DNA from: Rhizobium sp. ICMP 5592
GTDB lineage: Bacteria; Pseudomonadota; Alphaproteobacteria; Rhizobiales; Rhizobiaceae
NCBI RefSeq assembly: GCF_009498525.1
Contig: NZ_QSNT01000001.1
Coordinates: 797,032 to 861,031 of the forward strand
Direction: 5' to 3'
Length of the DNA stretch: 64,000 bases
Shown here: positions 8,831 through 17,014 of the stretch, piece after piece
Position numbering within the stretch: the stretch's first letter is position 1
How the letters are laid out: each line of letters opens with the position of its first letter
Translations under genes and position numbers: made by a program
Notes under the pieces: generated by a model
What the model was told of the DNA's origin: nothing
Databases searched by the model: none
What the model saw: the letters and a program-made list of their open reading frames with translations, nothing else

Positions 8831-9607
8831 ATGGCCACTGCAAGCAGGGCAGTCCGGTTTCGACGCGGCATCACCTTGCCGATCCTGATGTTCGTTGCCT
8901 GGGAAGTGTCGAGCCGGACCGGTCTCGCCGATCCGCGCTTTCTGCCGCCGCTGGAAGATATCGCCCACACGGCAAAGCGTGAGCTGTTCGACAACGACCT
9001 GATCGGCGAACTCGGCTTTAGCCTGATGCGCAATATCGCCGGATTTCTGATCGGCTGCGTTCTCGGGATCGCATTCGGCACGTTCCTGGCGCTCTCGCGC
9101 GTTGCCGATAGACTGCTGACGCCGACCTTCAACGGGTTGAAGCAGATCTCGCTGCTTGCCTGGATACCGCTGATTTCCGTCTGGTTCGGTTTCGGCGAGC
9201 AGGCGAAGATCGTCTTCGTGGCGCTGGCATCCTTCATTCCCATTGCCCTCAACACCTATGACGGCATGCGCGATGCACCGGATGACCTGATCGAGGTCGG
9301 TCGCGCCCTGAAATTCAACGCCCGTCAGCGGGTGCTGCGCATCTATCTTCCGTCCGCCATGCCGTCGATCGCGACGGGCGTGCATCTCGGCCTGATCTAT
9401 GCGTGGCTTGCGACGGTTGGTGCCGAATATTTCCTCGCCGTTGGACGCGGTGTTGGCGGTCTGGTCATTGCCGGTCGAGAACGGTTCGACATGGCCCTCG
9501 TGATGGTCGGCGTCCTCGTTCTCGGCCTCGTCGGCTTTTCGCTAAATCGTCTGGCGCATGTCCTGGAATCTTATCTGCTTCGCTGGCGGCCGAAACAGAC
9601 GCCTTGA
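8831..9607 (+). CDS. ABC transporter permease 2 (SsuC-type)
   Basis: A 258-residue permease that begins MATASRAVRF, 2 bp after the stop of permease 1. It has six or so membrane segments and an EAA loop in EVGRALKFNARQRVLRIYLPSAMPSIATG. The loop sequences of the two permeases are related but distinct, as expected for an ancient duplication giving a heterodimer. It is the last gene of the operon; 16 bp beyond its stop the sequence switches to an IS-derived repeat, so any original terminator has been lost or moved. Confidence 0.92.
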   Translation: MATASRAVRFRRGITLPILMFVAWEVSSRTGLADPRFLPPLEDIAHTAKRELFDNDLIGELGFSLMRNIAGFLIGCVLGIAFGTFLALSRVADRLLTPTFNGLKQISLLAWIPLISVWFGFGEQAKIVFVALASFIPIALNTYDGMRDAPDDLIEVGRALKFNARQRVLRIYLPSAMPSIATGVHLGLIYAWLATVGAEYFLAVGRGVGGLVIAGRERFDMALVMVGVLVLGLVGFSLNRLAHVLESYLLRWRPKQTP

Positions 9608-9623
9608 GGAGTGAGGTGATACT

Positions 9624-9667
9624 ATGAAAGTGGTCCAGTTTTTCTGTTCGTTTTTCGGTCGAGCAGA
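9624..9667 (+). repeat. 44-bp direct repeat, left copy (IS3-family orfA fragment)
   Basis: This segment matches 57245-57288 in the same orientation with two mismatches in 44 bases. At the right-hand copy the sequence continues into a degenerate IS3-family orfA; here it breaks off at GAGCAGA and continues into unrelated sequence. It is therefore a short stub of the same element. Its position exactly at the edge of the importer operon marks a recombination or insertion boundary. Confidence 0.8.
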
Positions 9668-9828
9668 ATTCCCACTACCTAGAAGCGGACCGAGATTCTC
9701 CATAGGACAGTTCCACCTGTTCAACAGCGTTGCTCAAAGATAGCAGCAATCCCCGTGTCGCCAAGGATCTTGCAGAGCTGGAGCTGTTTGTTGGCCGCTT
9801 TGGGCCGACTGCGGTCTTTGGGCAAGTG

Positions 9829-9900
9829 TTATTCAGCCGGATAATTCCACGGTAGAAGTTTATCGACCTGGGCCTTGCTTAGGCTTCGGCGCAGTGCGTG
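9829..9900 (-). pseudogene. IS66-type transposase tail, remnant
   Basis: Read on the minus strand, the sequence gives a short frame ending KLLPWNYPAE-stop. A D-x-LLPW-x-(Y/W) ending close to the stop codon is typical of IS66-family TnpC transposases. No more of the gene is recognisable upstream, so this is at most a relic. The call rests on a short motif only. Confidence 0.35.
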
Positions 9901-9992
9901 GGAAGTCACGCGCATGCTGCATCTCAATGTCATCAGAGTGAAAACGGGGATTCCAGGCGAGAGGCTGGGCGGAGCATGCAGATCAGATCGGC

Positions 9993-10617
9993 TCAACGTG
10001 TCGCAGGCCTGCTGCTTTGACTGGTATGCACTGCAACAATGTCGAGGAAGCGCGCAGCGGGTGATGAAAGGTCCGGCAATCGCCAGGCGGCGGCAATCGG
10101 CAAATCCGGTGGTTCGGGTAGGACAGGACGGAACACCACGCCCGGCCGAGCCACCGTCGCAATACCATCGGTGACGAAACCCATACCAACGCCTGCTGCC
10201 ACAAGGCCGGTGAGGGTGGTCATCGGCGTGACCTCCTGGACGATACGTGGACTGATGCCATGGCTTCGAAACAGTGCGATGACACGATCATAGATGCTTG
10301 GGCCGACAATACGCGGTGCAATCAGGAATGGCTCGCCGTCCAGATCAAGCACCGTGACGGTCTCTCGATCCGCCAAGCGGTGAGACGCCGGCAATGCGAG
10401 CTTGAGCCGCTGACTGGGCCGGGTGCGGATAGCCAGTTCGGGCGCGGTGATGGGCGGATGCAAGATCCCTAGATCGATGTCGCCGGCCGACAAGGCACGT
10501 TCCAGGGTCGGCGAATTCATCTCGGCGAGCTCGATGACTATCTCCGGATAGCGGGTTCGGAAGGCACGCATCGCCTCGGGCAGCGCGCCGTAGAAGCCAA
10601 TCACCGTAACTTGCTGA
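9993..10617 (-). pseudogene. LysR-type regulator, effector domain only (HTH lost)
   Basis: The minus strand encodes about 200 residues of a LysR substrate-binding domain: LPEAMRAFRTRYPEIVIEL, the DIDLGILHPP motif, and GLVAAGVGMGFVTDG. The matching N-terminal helix-turn-helix is missing. The minus frame stays open further right, but that part is antisense to the beta-propeller gene and has no LysR features. The domain begins abruptly at about 10610, exactly where the beta-propeller gene begins on the other strand, so a deletion or rearrangement seems to have joined two truncated genes. It is unlikely to be functional. Confidence 0.75.
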
Positions 10618-11768
10618 CGGTTCTCTCGATCATGGATGGCGTCGTCATCACTGGAAGTTTGCCGGTATCGAACTCCGTTACCGCTGCTCCGGAAATCCTC
10701 GCGCTTACCCGTGATGGGCGCACCGTCTTTGTAGCCGAACGGCTCGGCGAGCGTCCGGAAGGTGGCGTGACGGTGCGCGACCTGCCGCCGGGAAACCGGC
10801 TCTTCGCCGTCGATCTTGCCGACAAGGCCAGTCCACGTCTCGCCGACACGGCGGAAGTGACCGCTTTCCCTGAAGCACTCGCCGTCAGTCCAGATGGCGA
10901 GCACGTGGCAATCGTCTCCAACACGTCCGAGGCAAGCTTCGCGCAGATCGTTCGCTATGTGGACGGGCGCTTCGGCGAGGTCGCCCGTCTTGATCTTGCC
11001 GAACTCGGCATCAAGGGAGATGCTTCAGCCGCCCGTGGCGGGGTCACAGCGACCAATGTTCAGTGGCATCCTTCGGGTCGTTTCATCGCCGTCAATATCA
11101 ACACGCAGAACCGTGTCGCCTTTCTCGATGTGATGGAAGTGGATGGAAGGCCAGCGCTCCGTCCCTGGGGCAAGCCGGTGGAGGTCGGTGCCGACCCATT
11201 TGTCGGACGTTTCACCCCGGACGGCGGTTTCTACATCACCTCGGATTGGGGCCGGAACCTTGCCGCGACCGATCTGGCTGGCCGCGTTCCCGATACTCCC
11301 TCCGTCATCAGTGTCATCCAACTGGCTGATCCATCTGGACCGGTGATGACCGCTCGCCATGAACGGGTCGCAAGTGCGACGACAGATGTGGCGGCCGAAG
11401 GGCTTGCCGTGAGCCCAGACGGGACGCTCATCGCAACCGTCAACATGCGTGGCACGGCCTTCCCGTCCGGCTCTCCCCGCCATCAACGCGAGGCTTCGGT
11501 AACATTGCTGACATTCGATCCGGCGAGCGGAGCCATCGCCAAGGTTGCTGACTACCCCTTCGAGGGTGTTCTGCCGGAAGGTGGCACTTTTGACCTCACG
11601 GGTGATCATTTTCTTGCCACGGTGTTCCAAGGCCACGACGGCGATCCACAGGAGGCAACTGCTGGTCTGGAGGTCTTTCGCGTGATGAAGGGCGAGAGGC
11701 CGGCATTGGAGTGTCTTGGTCGCATTCCGCTGCCGTACGGTGTGCATCATGTCGATTTGGCGCCGTGA
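10611..11768 (+). CDS. Beta-propeller (lactonase/YVTN-like) protein, probably 5'-truncated
   Basis: About 385 residues with repeated propeller blades: EILALTRDGRTVFVAERLG, EALAVSPDGEHVAIVSN, VQWHPSGRFIAVNINTQ, GLAVSPDGTLIATVNM. Proteins of this type are normally periplasmic with a signal peptide. Here no signal peptide is present; the frame opens at a TTG (10611) or an ATG (10632) right at the junction with the headless LysR gene. The N-terminus was therefore probably lost in the same rearrangement. Without export the protein may be misplaced. The enzymatic role, if any, is unknown. Confidence 0.7.
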   Translation: MLTVLSIMDGVVITGSLPVSNSVTAAPEILALTRDGRTVFVAERLGERPEGGVTVRDLPPGNRLFAVDLADKASPRLADTAEVTAFPEALAVSPDGEHVAIVSNTSEASFAQIVRYVDGRFGEVARLDLAELGIKGDASAARGGVTATNVQWHPSGRFIAVNINTQNRVAFLDVMEVDGRPALRPWGKPVEVGADPFVGRFTPDGGFYITSDWGRNLAATDLAGRVPDTPSVISVIQLADPSGPVMTARHERVASATTDVAAEGLAVSPDGTLIATVNMRGTAFPSGSPRHQREASVTLLTFDPASGAIAKVADYPFEGVLPEGGTFDLTGDHFLATVFQGHDGDPQEATAGLEVFRVMKGERPALECLGRIPLPYGVHHVDLAP

Positions 11769-11871
11769 GACCTCCAAACTGTCGACGGGGATACAAAAAC
11801 GCATCGGCGGATTTCCATTGTCCATTGTCGATGTATCCAGACGAGGTGACAGGCCCACGGAAACAACAATT

Positions 11872-12287
11872 CTATGCCTTAGAAAAGATCTGCCATACAC
11901 GACGAACGATAGGGAGCTGCTGCCTACGTCTCGCGATCATGCAGAGTGACAGGGTTGGCAGCGTCGCATCCGTGATTTCCGCATAACGCACACCTTGAAA
12001 TACGATGCGCCGAACAGATTGCGGGAGCAGCGCCGCACCCAACCCCGCCGATACCAGAGAAAGCATGGTAAGCGTGCGGTTTGCTTCTTGAACGACCCGA
12101 GCCTCTTCTCCGGCTTTGGTCAGCTTGTAGCCGGAGGGTGGTTTCTCGAACATCTGCGCCCCGAGATGCTCTTCCAGTTGGGCGATGTGCCGCAGCACGG
12201 TAGCGTGTTGACCTCAGGACGCGACGCCGCCGCCCGAACCGAACCTTCCCGCGCGACAGCCAGGAAGTAACGGATGTCATCCAAATC
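11872..12287 (-). pseudogene. LysR-type regulator with frameshift and internal deletion
   Basis: From a TTG near 12284 the minus strand reads LDDIRYFLAVAREGS and AAA, the start of a LysR helix-turn-helix. One base is missing just before the sequence that should read ATVLRHIAQLEEHLGAQMFEK, which continues in another frame. After the LTKAGEEAR segment, most of the effector domain is gone: the text jumps to LVSAGLGAALLPQSVRRI, normally near the C-terminus, and ends at 11872. Both lesions make this a pseudogene. Confidence 0.75.
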
Positions 12288-12327
12288 GGTCCTCTATTCG
12301 CTTCCATGGTCCAGTCTCATGAGACGT

Positions 12328-12705
12328 CTACGGGGTATCCTTTATGTCAAAGCGTGTGATCTTGCCGTTCTCTATGCGAAAGATGTGCATCACCGTCTTG
12401 TCCTTCAACCCATGGGTTTGATCCCTTAGCGGTAGGCCATCAAGATCGAACACGGACTGGATTACCTCGACGGCGATCACACCGTCATCGGTTGTCTGAA
12501 TTGCAACCGGCTCAACGTGTGGGCTGACGATCGCCCATTGCCGTGTCCAATAATCACGCACAGCCTCACGCCCGCGGACGTAGCCTCCCTCCATACCGTT
12601 TGCCCAAGCAACATCTTCGGCAAGCTCGATAAGCACACCGTCGATGTCTCTCGCGTTAAAGCGGTCGTAGATGCGTTTGATCAGTTGAGTATGGGTCTCC
12701 GACAT
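12328..12705 (-). CDS. SnoaL-like / NTF2-fold protein
   Basis: A 125-residue single-domain protein of the SnoaL-like group in the NTF2 superfamily. It opens THTQLIKRIYDRFNARDIDGVLIELAEDVAWANGMEGG, then the YVRGREAVRDYW segment, and ends HIFRIENGKITRFDIKDTP, all standard for this fold of small ketosteroid-isomerase-like cones. Members include cyclases, isomerases and proteins of unknown role. It is transcribed divergently from the MarR gene at 12832, with a palindrome between the two, and is the likely target of that regulator. Confidence 0.82.
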   Translation of the reverse strand: MSETHTQLIKRIYDRFNARDIDGVLIELAEDVAWANGMEGGYVRGREAVRDYWTRQWAIVSPHVEPVAIQTTDDGVIAVEVIQSVFDLDGLPLRDQTHGLKDKTVMHIFRIENGKITRFDIKDTP

Positions 12706-12780
12706 ATCGTTTCCTCGCAGTGGATTGAAAAGGACCCTTGGGCGACGCTAAGGCGAGCTTGCCGTCGCCGGTCAATATAT

Positions 12781-12792
12781 ATATGTACATAT
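12781..12792. promoter_or_regulatory. Palindrome ATATGTACATAT, candidate MarR operator
   Basis: A perfect 12-bp inverted repeat in a TA-rich run (about 12774-12797) between the divergent SnoaL-like and MarR genes, 40 bp before the MarR start. MarR proteins typically bind such palindromes in the shared promoter and repress both genes. No footprint is implied; the call is from position and symmetry. Confidence 0.5.
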
Positions 12793-12831
12793 GTAGTTTG
12801 CGGTCAATCACGGCAAGAGGATAAGCGGAAG

Positions 12832-13293
12832 ATGGGAACAGACGTGCTTTCTACGCCGGGGCATCTCATCAGCCTTGCCGCAAGGGGGTTTGTCCGCCTA
12901 AGTGAGGCACGCCTGAAGCCCCTTGGGTTCGGCGTTGGCCAACTGCCGGTATTGGTCGCCCTGCAAAATGGCAAGGCAAGCACGCAACGCGATCTGGCCC
13001 GTTTCGCCAAGGTCGAGCAGCCGCCGATGGCGCAAATGCTCGCTCGCATGGAGCGGGATGGCTTGATCCGACGAACGCCGCATCCGGACGATGGCCGAAG
13101 CAGCCGCATCGTCCTCACGAAGGTTGCGCAGGCCCGCATGCCTGACGCAATTGAAACCCTGTTCAAAGGAAATCGTGATGCGCTGGATGGGTTTACGGAA
13201 GAAGAGGCGGTACAATTCGTCGCTCTACTCACCCGGCTGATCGCAAATCTGGATCAGATCACGAGCACGGAGCCATCGTCACAGACATCGTAA
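12832..13293 (+). CDS. MarR-family transcriptional regulator
   Basis: A 153-residue winged-helix regulator. The recognition region reads TQRDLARFAKVEQPPMAQMLARMERDGLIRR, followed by the wing TPHPDDGRSSRIVLT, a typical MarR arrangement with the conserved D-x-R-(S/R) in the wing. The ATG at 12832 was chosen because it gives the normal MarR length; the frame stays open well upstream without family similarity. It is divergent from the SnoaL-like gene. The inducer is unknown; MarR regulators often sense phenolic or oxidant compounds. Confidence 0.88.
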   Translation: MGTDVLSTPGHLISLAARGFVRLSEARLKPLGFGVGQLPVLVALQNGKASTQRDLARFAKVEQPPMAQMLARMERDGLIRRTPHPDDGRSSRIVLTKVAQARMPDAIETLFKGNRDALDGFTEEEAVQFVALLTRLIANLDQITSTEPSSQTS

Positions 13294-13339
13294 GCTTCAA
13301 ACGAGGCTTGGGATCGCGTCTTTGAAGTCCTATAGCCAG

Positions 13340-14236
13340 CTAAGGTTTGCTCACGGTTGACAAGTATTCAACCATCCATTGTCCCGCTGGGCCTAGTCGC
13401 TGATCGGCTCTATATGCTCCACCCATGGCGAGATGAACGACACGAGCGTCGAAATCAGCCGGGCAAATAATCTTCAAACGTCCTCGCTTGATATCATCCT
13501 CGACCAGATGCGAGGGCATGTTCCCCCATCCAAGACCCGACAACAACATCGAATGCTTCGCGCCAAGATCGGCCAGGCGCCACGTCTGGCCCGATAGGAC
13601 ACCATAGTCCCGGCCGGCGGTCATTGACGACCGGTCCGTCAGCACGAGCTGGACATAGCGCTGCAACTCATGTGTCTCGATGGGGCGATCGAATTCAGCC
13701 AACGGATGGTTTGGGGCTACCACCGGGATCAAGTCGATCGTCAACAGAGGAAAGCGCTTCAAGGTAGGCATTTCGGCGAAAAGCAACTGGAGTAGTCCAA
13801 TCGCGCAGGTCCCGTCGAGCAAGAGCTCCGCCGCTGCACCTAGCGGCTGCACGTAAACTCGCGGTGTGACCGTTGGGAACCTCTCCGTAAACTCTTGCAG
13901 AGCGGTCGCGAGCGGCGGCATTGGAAACATCGAATCCAGCACGATGGCGAGTTCGGCTTCCAGTCCGCTGGTCAGGCCTTTCGCGGAGTCACGGAAGGCA
14001 TTGGCCTCTTCAGCGATACGCCGCGCCCGCAACAGGAGTGCGCGACCCGCCTCGGTCAATGTCGCCCGGTAGGCAGCGCGATCAAATAGCGGCACGTCGA
14101 TCTGCGCTTCAAGCTTTTGTATGCCGTAGGTCACCGCTGACTGCGCGCGGTTCAGTTTCTTCGCAGCCTTGGAGAAGCTGCCCTCGTCGACGACGGCGAG
14201 GAAGATATAGATCTGATCGAGCGTGAGAGCATCCAT
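13340..14236 (-). CDS. LysR-family transcriptional regulator
   Basis: A 298-residue LysR regulator starting MDALTLDQIYIFLAVVDEGS, with helix-turn-helix FSKAAKKLNRAQSAVTYGIQKLE at about residues 20-42 and a full effector domain. The start at 14236 was chosen because the family N-terminus begins there; the frame extends upstream only into non-conserved sequence. It is divergent from the ABM monooxygenase gene 130 bp away, the classic LysR layout, so that gene and perhaps the downstream SDR are likely targets. Confidence 0.88.
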   Translation of the reverse strand: MDALTLDQIYIFLAVVDEGSFSKAAKKLNRAQSAVTYGIQKLEAQIDVPLFDRAAYRATLTEAGRALLLRARRIAEEANAFRDSAKGLTSGLEAELAIVLDSMFPMPPLATALQEFTERFPTVTPRVYVQPLGAAAELLLDGTCAIGLLQLLFAEMPTLKRFPLLTIDLIPVVAPNHPLAEFDRPIETHELQRYVQLVLTDRSSMTAGRDYGVLSGQTWRLADLGAKHSMLLSGLGWGNMPSHLVEDDIKRGRLKIICPADFDARVVHLAMGGAYRADQRLGPAGQWMVEYLSTVSKP

Positions 14237-14366
14237 GTTCTGATTTATAGATCGAGATGGACTAAACTTCATCGATTTTTTTGGTTCAAGCAATCTCTTA
14301 GTGGTTCTCGGGGGCACAACAGCTTTTCGCTCTAATGGACCCCAACCATGTTCAGGAGATTTGATA

Positions 14367-14705
14367 ATGGCAACGAACGACATTGAAACGGCCGCGCTGG
14401 CCCCGACGGCATATTTCATCAAATTCAAGGTTAAACCGGGCAAGAATGCCAACTTCGAGAAAGCTATCGGCGAGGTGATGGACGGGGTTCGCGAGAAGGA
14501 GACGGGCAACGTGTACTGTGACCTGCTCCGCTTTCCCGAGGATCACCAGACATACGCGATTGTGGAGCGCTTCAAGGATGTCGAAGCAAGCGTAATACAC
14601 GCCGAGGGCGAGCATATAGCGACGTTCAAAGCTGCAATCTTGAAGAACGACCTGCTGGATGGCCCTCCGGAGGTGCGGGACCTTGCATTCATCCGCTCAA
14701 AATAG
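14367..14705 (+). CDS. Antibiotic-biosynthesis-monooxygenase (ABM) domain protein
   Basis: A 112-residue ferredoxin-like ABM-fold protein: FIKFKVKPGKNANFEKAIGEVM, the ETGNVYCDLLRFPED segment, TYAIVERFKDVEAS and HIATFK. Small ABM proteins such as YgiN act as cofactor-free quinol monooxygenases. The ATG follows AGGAGA at 14355. It is divergent from a LysR gene and is followed about 430 bp later by an SDR oxidoreductase, a pairing common in quinone or electrophile response loci. Its actual substrate is not evident. Confidence 0.85.
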   Translation: MATNDIETAALAPTAYFIKFKVKPGKNANFEKAIGEVMDGVREKETGNVYCDLLRFPEDHQTYAIVERFKDVEASVIHAEGEHIATFKAAILKNDLLDGPPEVRDLAFIRSK

Positions 14706-15135
14706 ACGTGCCTTAAATGTCGACGCTCGGCACGTTCACACCCAAGACCCCTTGGTGACTCATATCCTGATGCTGCTGTCCAGCCAGCGCGGCGGAGCCT
14801 CGGTATCGAGCCAGTGGTGAACGTGCCTATTGATCGGCGGACGTCTGAACCTGACACGACGCTTAAGATCCGTGATCTTGCGGACGAGGCTGCGACGCTG
14901 GTCGATGAGTTGAGAACCGTCGTCTTATTGCAGCTTGCAGCTCAGCTGGATCGTTTACGCACCACCATTGTGCAAACTTCTGCACTGAATGCCTGACGTC
15001 TTCCTCCTTACTTCATGCTTCGTGGAACCGTCGCCCCGATCGATCGTCCAACCAACGAGCTTGGAAGGCTGGATGTATAGGACGCCGACTTCATCGTTCC
15101 CGGACAATTGAGAAACGCAAACTGAAGGAAGCAGC
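14706..15135. other. Intergenic stretch without a recognisable gene
   Basis: About 430 bp between the ABM gene and the SDR gene. A short plus-strand frame (about 14814-14996) has no family features. It holds one clear inverted repeat (14970-14985), listed separately, and a Shine-Dalgarno-like GAAGGAAG just before the SDR start. Confidence 0.5.
14970..14985. promoter_or_regulatory. Inverted repeat GTGCA-N6-TGCAC upstream of SDR gene
   Basis: A perfect 5-bp inverted repeat with a 6-bp spacer, 150 bp before the SDR start. The size and symmetry suit a transcription factor dimer, possibly the LysR protein encoded at 13340-14236. A chance occurrence cannot be excluded. Confidence 0.35.
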
Positions 15136-15885
15136 ATGTCAAAACTCGGAGGTAAAGTGGCCGTTATTAGCGGCGGCACCAGCGGTATCGGCCTTGCCAT
15201 CGCCGAGCGGTTCGTGAAAGAGGGCGCGTATGTCTTCATCTTCGGTCGGCGCCAGGAAGCACTCGACGACGCGGTGAAGCTCATCGGCGGCAATGTCACC
15301 GCCATTCAAGCCGATGCAGCGAACCTCAGCGACCTCGATCGCGTCACGGATATCGTCCTCAAGGAGAAGGGCAAGGTGGACGTGGTCGTGTCCAATGCCG
15401 GTTTCACGGAGCAGGTGCCGCTGCGCGAAATCACCGAGGAGCACTACGACCGCACCTTTAACTTGATGGCCAAAGGCCCGCTATTCCTCACACAGAAGAT
15501 GCTGCCCCTGATGAAAGATGGAGGGTCCATCATCCTCGTGGCCTCGGCGATCCACTATATGGGCTTGGCGAACCATTCGGCCTATGCCGCTGCCAAAGCG
15601 GCTCTGCGTTCGTTTGTTCGCACCTGGGCGGCCGAGTTCAAGGACAGCGGTATCCGCGCGAACCTCTTGAGCCCCGGTCCGATCCCCACGCCGATAATGG
15701 AAGGCCAGGCGAGCACACCTGAGGAGCTCGCCGCACTCCACAAGCACTACGCCTCCTACGTTCCCATGCTGAGGCTTGGGCGTCCCGAGGAGCAGGCGGC
15801 AGCGGCTGTCTTCCTCGCCTCGGATGAGAGCTCGTTCATGACAGGCTCTGACATGCTCGTCGACGGCGGCATCAGCAACATCTGA
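15136..15885 (+). CDS. SDR-family oxidoreductase
   Basis: A 249-residue classical short-chain dehydrogenase/reductase. The nucleotide-binding motif GGTSGIG is at 13-19, NAG in VVSNAG near 87-89, catalytic Ser137, Tyr150 and Lys154 (YAAAK), and the C-terminal SPGPIPTPI and DGGISNI. The Arg pair in GRRQEA after strand 2 suggests NADP(H) preference. It is followed by a strong hairpin terminator, so it ends its transcript. The substrate is unknown; it probably belongs with the LysR/ABM pair upstream. Confidence 0.9.
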   Translation: MSKLGGKVAVISGGTSGIGLAIAERFVKEGAYVFIFGRRQEALDDAVKLIGGNVTAIQADAANLSDLDRVTDIVLKEKGKVDVVVSNAGFTEQVPLREITEEHYDRTFNLMAKGPLFLTQKMLPLMKDGGSIILVASAIHYMGLANHSAYAAAKAALRSFVRTWAAEFKDSGIRANLLSPGPIPTPIMEGQASTPEELAALHKHYASYVPMLRLGRPEEQAAAAVFLASDESSFMTGSDMLVDGGISNI

Positions 15886-15894
15886 GAAAAGTTG

Positions 15895-15928
15895 CCCCGG
15901 CATCGTTCTTGAAAGACCGATGCCGGGG
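15895..15928 (+). terminator. Hairpin terminator after SDR gene
   Basis: A perfect 11-bp GC-rich stem (CCCCGGCATCG with its complement) and a 12-base loop, followed by TTT, 9 bp after the SDR stop codon. The T run is short, but the stem is strong and the position is right for intrinsic termination. Confidence 0.75.
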
Positions 15929-16024
15929 TTTGCGCGCATGCTGCGGATTCACGAGGCAAGTCAGCGAGTTGTGCTTCATATAGTCGATAAGCTCGTCGAG
16001 AGGATCCGACGTCGGTATAGGATA

Positions 16025-16930
16025 CTACCGCCGAGAACGCAGCATCGACAGAAATGCCGCCAATATGGGCCGGATCTGTCTCCTTGACAGATAGTAAAGA
16101 TAAAAGCCCGGGAAAGGCGGCGTCCACTCCTCGATCAGGCGAACAAGGCGGCCGTCTTCCAGATAGGGGGCGGCCTCGTGGTCGAGAATGAACGCAACGC
16201 CCAGCCCATCTAGAGCCATCTGTAACATCAGATCGGGTTCGCTTACGGTAAGAGGACCAGTTACCGGCACGGTTACTTCTTGCCCCAACCGCTCGAATTC
16301 CCAGGCGTAAATCGCATTTGCCGCGATCATGCGATAATTTATGCATCGATGCCGCATCAGATCGTTGGGATGTGTGATCGTTTCGAATTGGGCGATGTAG
16401 TGGGGCGTGGCGACAACCGCCATGCGCAGTTCCGAGCCTATCTTCAAGGCAATCATATCTCGCTCGACCTTTTCGCCCAAACGAATCCCGGCATCCAGGC
16501 CGTCGGCAACGATGTCTCGATATGCATAGTCGATGCTAATTTCGACCGTCGCTCTCGGGTAAGCCGCGAGAAATCCTGGCAATATGGGTCGGATCACAGC
16601 CTCGTAAGCTTGACGCGTAAGAGTGAGGCGCAATGTCCCGGAAACACTGTCACGGCTTTCCTCCAGAGTCTCCAGTGCGGTTCCGATGTTTTCCAGCGCA
16701 GGCTTGAGGATTTCGAGCAGCTCATCGCCTGCTTCCGTCGTTGACACGCTACGGCTGTTGCGCTGCAGAACTCGATAGCCGAGCTGGGTTTCGAGGCGCC
16801 GGATCGTATGGCTGAGGTTTGATGTCGATGTCTTCAGGGAGGCCGCGGCCTTCGTAAAACTGCGGGACTGCGAGACGACGGCAAAAGCCGCGAGATCATC
16901 AAGGCTTACGCCGAGATCATGTAATTTCAT
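16025..16930 (-). CDS. LysR-family transcriptional regulator
   Basis: A 301-residue LysR regulator. N-terminal LDDLAAFAVVSQSRSFTKAAASL and the helix SNLSHTIRRLETQLGYRVLQR give the DNA-binding domain; the effector domain contains ATVEISIDYAYRDIVADGLDAGIRLG and GLGVAFI, typical of the subgroup that controls oxidoreductases of the SDR and aldo-keto reductase type. It is divergent from an SDR gene starting 84 bp away, its likely target. Confidence 0.9.
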   Translation of the reverse strand: MKLHDLGVSLDDLAAFAVVSQSRSFTKAAASLKTSTSNLSHTIRRLETQLGYRVLQRNSRSVSTTEAGDELLEILKPALENIGTALETLEESRDSVSGTLRLTLTRQAYEAVIRPILPGFLAAYPRATVEISIDYAYRDIVADGLDAGIRLGEKVERDMIALKIGSELRMAVVATPHYIAQFETITHPNDLMRHRCINYRMIAANAIYAWEFERLGQEVTVPVTGPLTVSEPDLMLQMALDGLGVAFILDHEAAPYLEDGRLVRLIEEWTPPFPGFYLYYLSRRQIRPILAAFLSMLRSRR

Positions 16931-17014
16931 TCAACAGCCCTTTCGATACATCCTATCTAATAAAACAATCGGTCAGTTGCCACCTCTCCATCGATCAACA
17001 ATGGAGATAAGATC

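Larger units (their letters stand above)
9608..9992. other. Gene-free junction with IS debris
   Basis: A 385-bp stretch between the sulfur importer operon and a broken LysR gene. It holds the 44-bp IS3-type repeat at its left edge and, at 9829-9900, what reads as the tail of an IS66-type transposase on the minus strand. From about 9733 the plus strand has an open frame of about 40 codons ending at 9855 that I do not recognise. Nothing here looks like a working gene. Confidence 0.6.

Noticed and set aside
9733..9855. A plus-strand frame of about 40 codons in the junction region
   Set aside because: No start codon with a ribosome site and no recognised family; it overlaps the IS66-type tail on the other strand and is probably chance or debris.
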